A stretch of 64,000 bases of DNA from Bimuria novae-zelandiae CBS 107.79 (taxonomy: Eukaryota > Ascomycota > Dothideomycetes > Pleosporales > Didymosphaeriaceae), in NCBI GenBank assembly GCA_010015655.1, contig ML976658.1, positions 426,627 to 490,626 of the forward strand, in the 5' to 3' direction. Made by a program: the position numbers and the translations under genes. This document shows, in pieces, positions 62,376-64,000 of this stretch. How positions within the stretch are numbered: the stretch's first letter is position 1; each line of letters begins with the position of its first letter. Below the pieces are notes generated by a model that worked only from the letters and a program-made list of their open reading frames with translations, did not search any database and was not told the DNA's origin.

Positions 62376-63734
62376 AGAGAGGCGCTGTGGAAATCGGTTC
62401 AGCGTTTTCATTCGCTCTATATGAATGCATGATTTGGCATACTCGGAGAGCATATGTACGCTTAGCGTTGTGGGCATATCTTGCTTGATTGTCTTATATA
62501 TAGCTTGGAGGGCCTGGGCTGGATTGATACCATCTGATATTTTCTGTATTATCATTCGTTTTCGTGGCAAGGCTACGGACTTATGGTAGGGGTTCTACGA
62601 AGTCACCGCGGTATACTTGGAGATGGATCGCGAGGCAGGTTGGACAAATGTATTAGTGAGCCTGATATGTGAGAGCACCGCTTCCTATGAATCAACCTTG
62701 GTCAGAAATTCGGTCCTGGTAAATTATGTTAGGCCTATGGAGAGTCGCTCTCAACTAATTGGTTTGAACGACGGGTATTCGCGGTTAATCGCTACTGTCT
62801 TGTGAGCTTCCGTGCCCCAAATGAAGCACGCATGGCGGATGGGCTAATCAACTTAGGCTCTGAGAGACTGCTCGGACGGTCCTACAATCGTTGGTGGATC
62901 CGGGTGTTCTCGCCGTTGGCAACGTACACCTGCATGCGCCCGCCATTTCAACTTTCTGGTGAGGGACGTAGGTTGAGCGGTGCCCTCGCGCAGGTAAAAA
63001 TAGAGGCAACCACGCTCTTTTGGTTGAACACGAATGCACACCAGATACGAATTGCTCGCCCAAGTCAATACAGGAGTATCCATTACCCCTACCTTCTTCC
63101 TTGCCTAACATTACCGTGTCTATCCAAGAGCTGAATCACTAGTCTTACATAGGCTTCAAACCAAGTAGGATAGTGAACCACCTACTCCTCCGCAGAACCA
63201 GGTTCATCAACTCGCCACCCCGTCATCGAGAATGAAAATAGGCAACGGTAGCGAAGGAAGAAAAGCCGAATTGACGGCGAGGTAGCTAGGTTGCAATTAT
63301 AAATTCTTAGATAGTCGTGAGGCAGTTTTTACAACGTATTAGTGAGCCTGATATCTGAGAGTTCTCGTACCCACATGGACTTCAATGAGAGCATTGATCA
63401 CAAAATGCTGCTGATTGCAGCAATAATTCTGATAGGCGGCCTGGGCGGAATACACTTCACATGACTCGAAGCAGCATTGGGTTGGGAGGTGACGCGTCCT
63501 CTGCCTAGTTCGATTGGCGCTTATCGATTCTATCGTGCGAAACGGGCATATTTGGTTCGATGCTTGCTCGTGGTTGCTTTAGGGGAGAGGCTGTGTTAGA
63601 CTTTGTAGCTTAACACTCAAGAAGATAATAAAAGAATAGCTTAACGTATACTTCTTAATGAACGTAGCCCTGCTGAAGTTTTTCGAAGGCTTGGCGTTGT
63701 AGTGTATGCTTCCAGAGCAGGAAAAGGAAGGGAG
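62376..63734. other. Intergenic with an approximately 47-bp direct repeat, no gene recognised
   Basis: 3' region of the WD40 gene, then sequence with short frames only. A sequence containing GTATTAGTGAGCCTGATAT occurs at 62,629-62,675 and again at 63,315-63,361, same orientation, with related flanks. Confidence 0.5.
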
Positions 63735-63736
63735 TA

Positions 63737-64000
63737 CCGTGTCCGTGCGCGTAACGATCGGATTCGCGTAACGATCGCCGAACACCAAACCACCTCAACC
63801 TTCAGCGCGTCATAATTCTATCAACATGGATCCAATTCAAGCTGCGATTGATGAAATCGAATCGCTAAATCCAGGAGAACGCTTTACTTATGCTGAAATA
63901 GCGCGTAGGCATGGTGTTGATCGCAATACCCTATCGCGAAATCATAGAGGGGTTCAATCGTCGCGAACAACTAAGAGAATTAATCAACAAAAGCTCAACG
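63737..64000 (+). mobile_element. pogo-type DNA transposon, third family, cut by the window end
   Basis: A candidate left end lies just after TA at 63,735-63,736. CGCGTAACGATCG occurs at 63,748-63,760 and 63,765-63,777, a 17-bp period as in the other two elements. A transposase-like gene starts 89 bp in. The right end is outside the window, so the inverted repeat and exact boundary cannot be verified. Confidence 0.65.
63826..64000 (+). CDS. N-terminus of a pogo-type transposase (partial)
   Basis: Open from the ATG at 63,826 to the window end (58 codons). 'AAIDEIESLNPGERFTYAEI' leads into 'ARRHGVDRNTLSRNHRGVQS', which has the psq-type helix-turn-helix pattern seen in the other two transposases (short helix, 'RRHGVDRNTLSR' recognition helix, then 'RGVQ'). 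The following 'NQQKLN' corresponds to the 'HQQRLTPLQ' position that opens the CENP-B-type domain in copies 1 and 2. Sequence identity to them is low, so it is a separate family. No lesion is seen in the part that is present. Confidence 0.7.
   Translation, partial: MDPIQAAIDEIESLNPGERFTYAEIARRHGVDRNTLSRNHRGVQSSRTTKRINQQKLN

Overview
The window is a filamentous ascomycete chromosome segment, most likely Dothideomycetes. The reasons are short GT-AG introns (45-120 bp typical), fungal-type genes (Zn2Cys6 regulator, Set2, PL1 pectate lyase, APC permease), pogo/Fot1-type DNA transposons, and a very AT-rich block whose decay pattern (CpA to TpA on both strands, reading frames full of TAA/TAG) is the mark of repeat-induced point mutation (RIP). 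No taxon can be fixed from the sequence alone.

Region 1 (1 to about 17,630) is a RIP-destroyed nest of LTR retrotransposons. I could resolve it by target-site duplications (TSDs). An old minus-strand Ty3/gypsy pol lies at the left edge (reverse transcriptase about 800-1,335). It appears to be interrupted by a minus-strand gypsy element at 1,559-16,481 (161-bp LTRs, TSD GATTT). That element carries a solo LTR at 1,877-2,308 (TSD CTATA), a nearly unmutated solo LTR at 7,206-7,460 (TSD TTAGC) and a complete plus-strand gypsy element at 7,996-14,826 (TSD GACTA).

Region 2 (about 17.6-36.7 kb) is a sparse, partly decayed gene region. It holds an MFS transporter killed by two TAG codons, an intact ADP/ATP carrier, a conserved proline-rich protein, a pogo element, a secreted pectate lyase, a broken small cysteine-rich secreted protein gene, a broken Zn2Cys6 regulator, and an intact short-chain dehydrogenase divergent from that regulator.

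Region 3 (36.7-62.4 kb) is a conserved gene region rich in chromatin proteins: an AT-hook protein, the Set2 H3K36 methyltransferase, a chromodomain/CCCH protein (crossed by an assembly gap), and a 1,623-residue WD40 protein that also carries a SUMO-interacting-like motif, an RNase H1 N-terminal hybrid-binding-like domain, a SANT-like segment and a cysteine-rich C-terminus. Between them lie a GABA transaminase and a GABA/amino-acid permease (uptake and first catabolic step of GABA) and a Rab11-type GTPase. A second pogo element sits 26 bp after the permease stop codon, and a third pogo-type element starts at the right edge.

The most interesting signals are: the resolved order of nested insertions; the three pogo elements, which all carry terminal direct repeats with the same 17-bp period but different sequences, paired with divergence confined to the transposase DNA-binding end; the contrast between repeat-type (RIP-like) and other mutations in the dead genes; and the unusual WD40 multidomain protein. 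No RNA genes, CRISPR arrays or telomeric repeats were seen.
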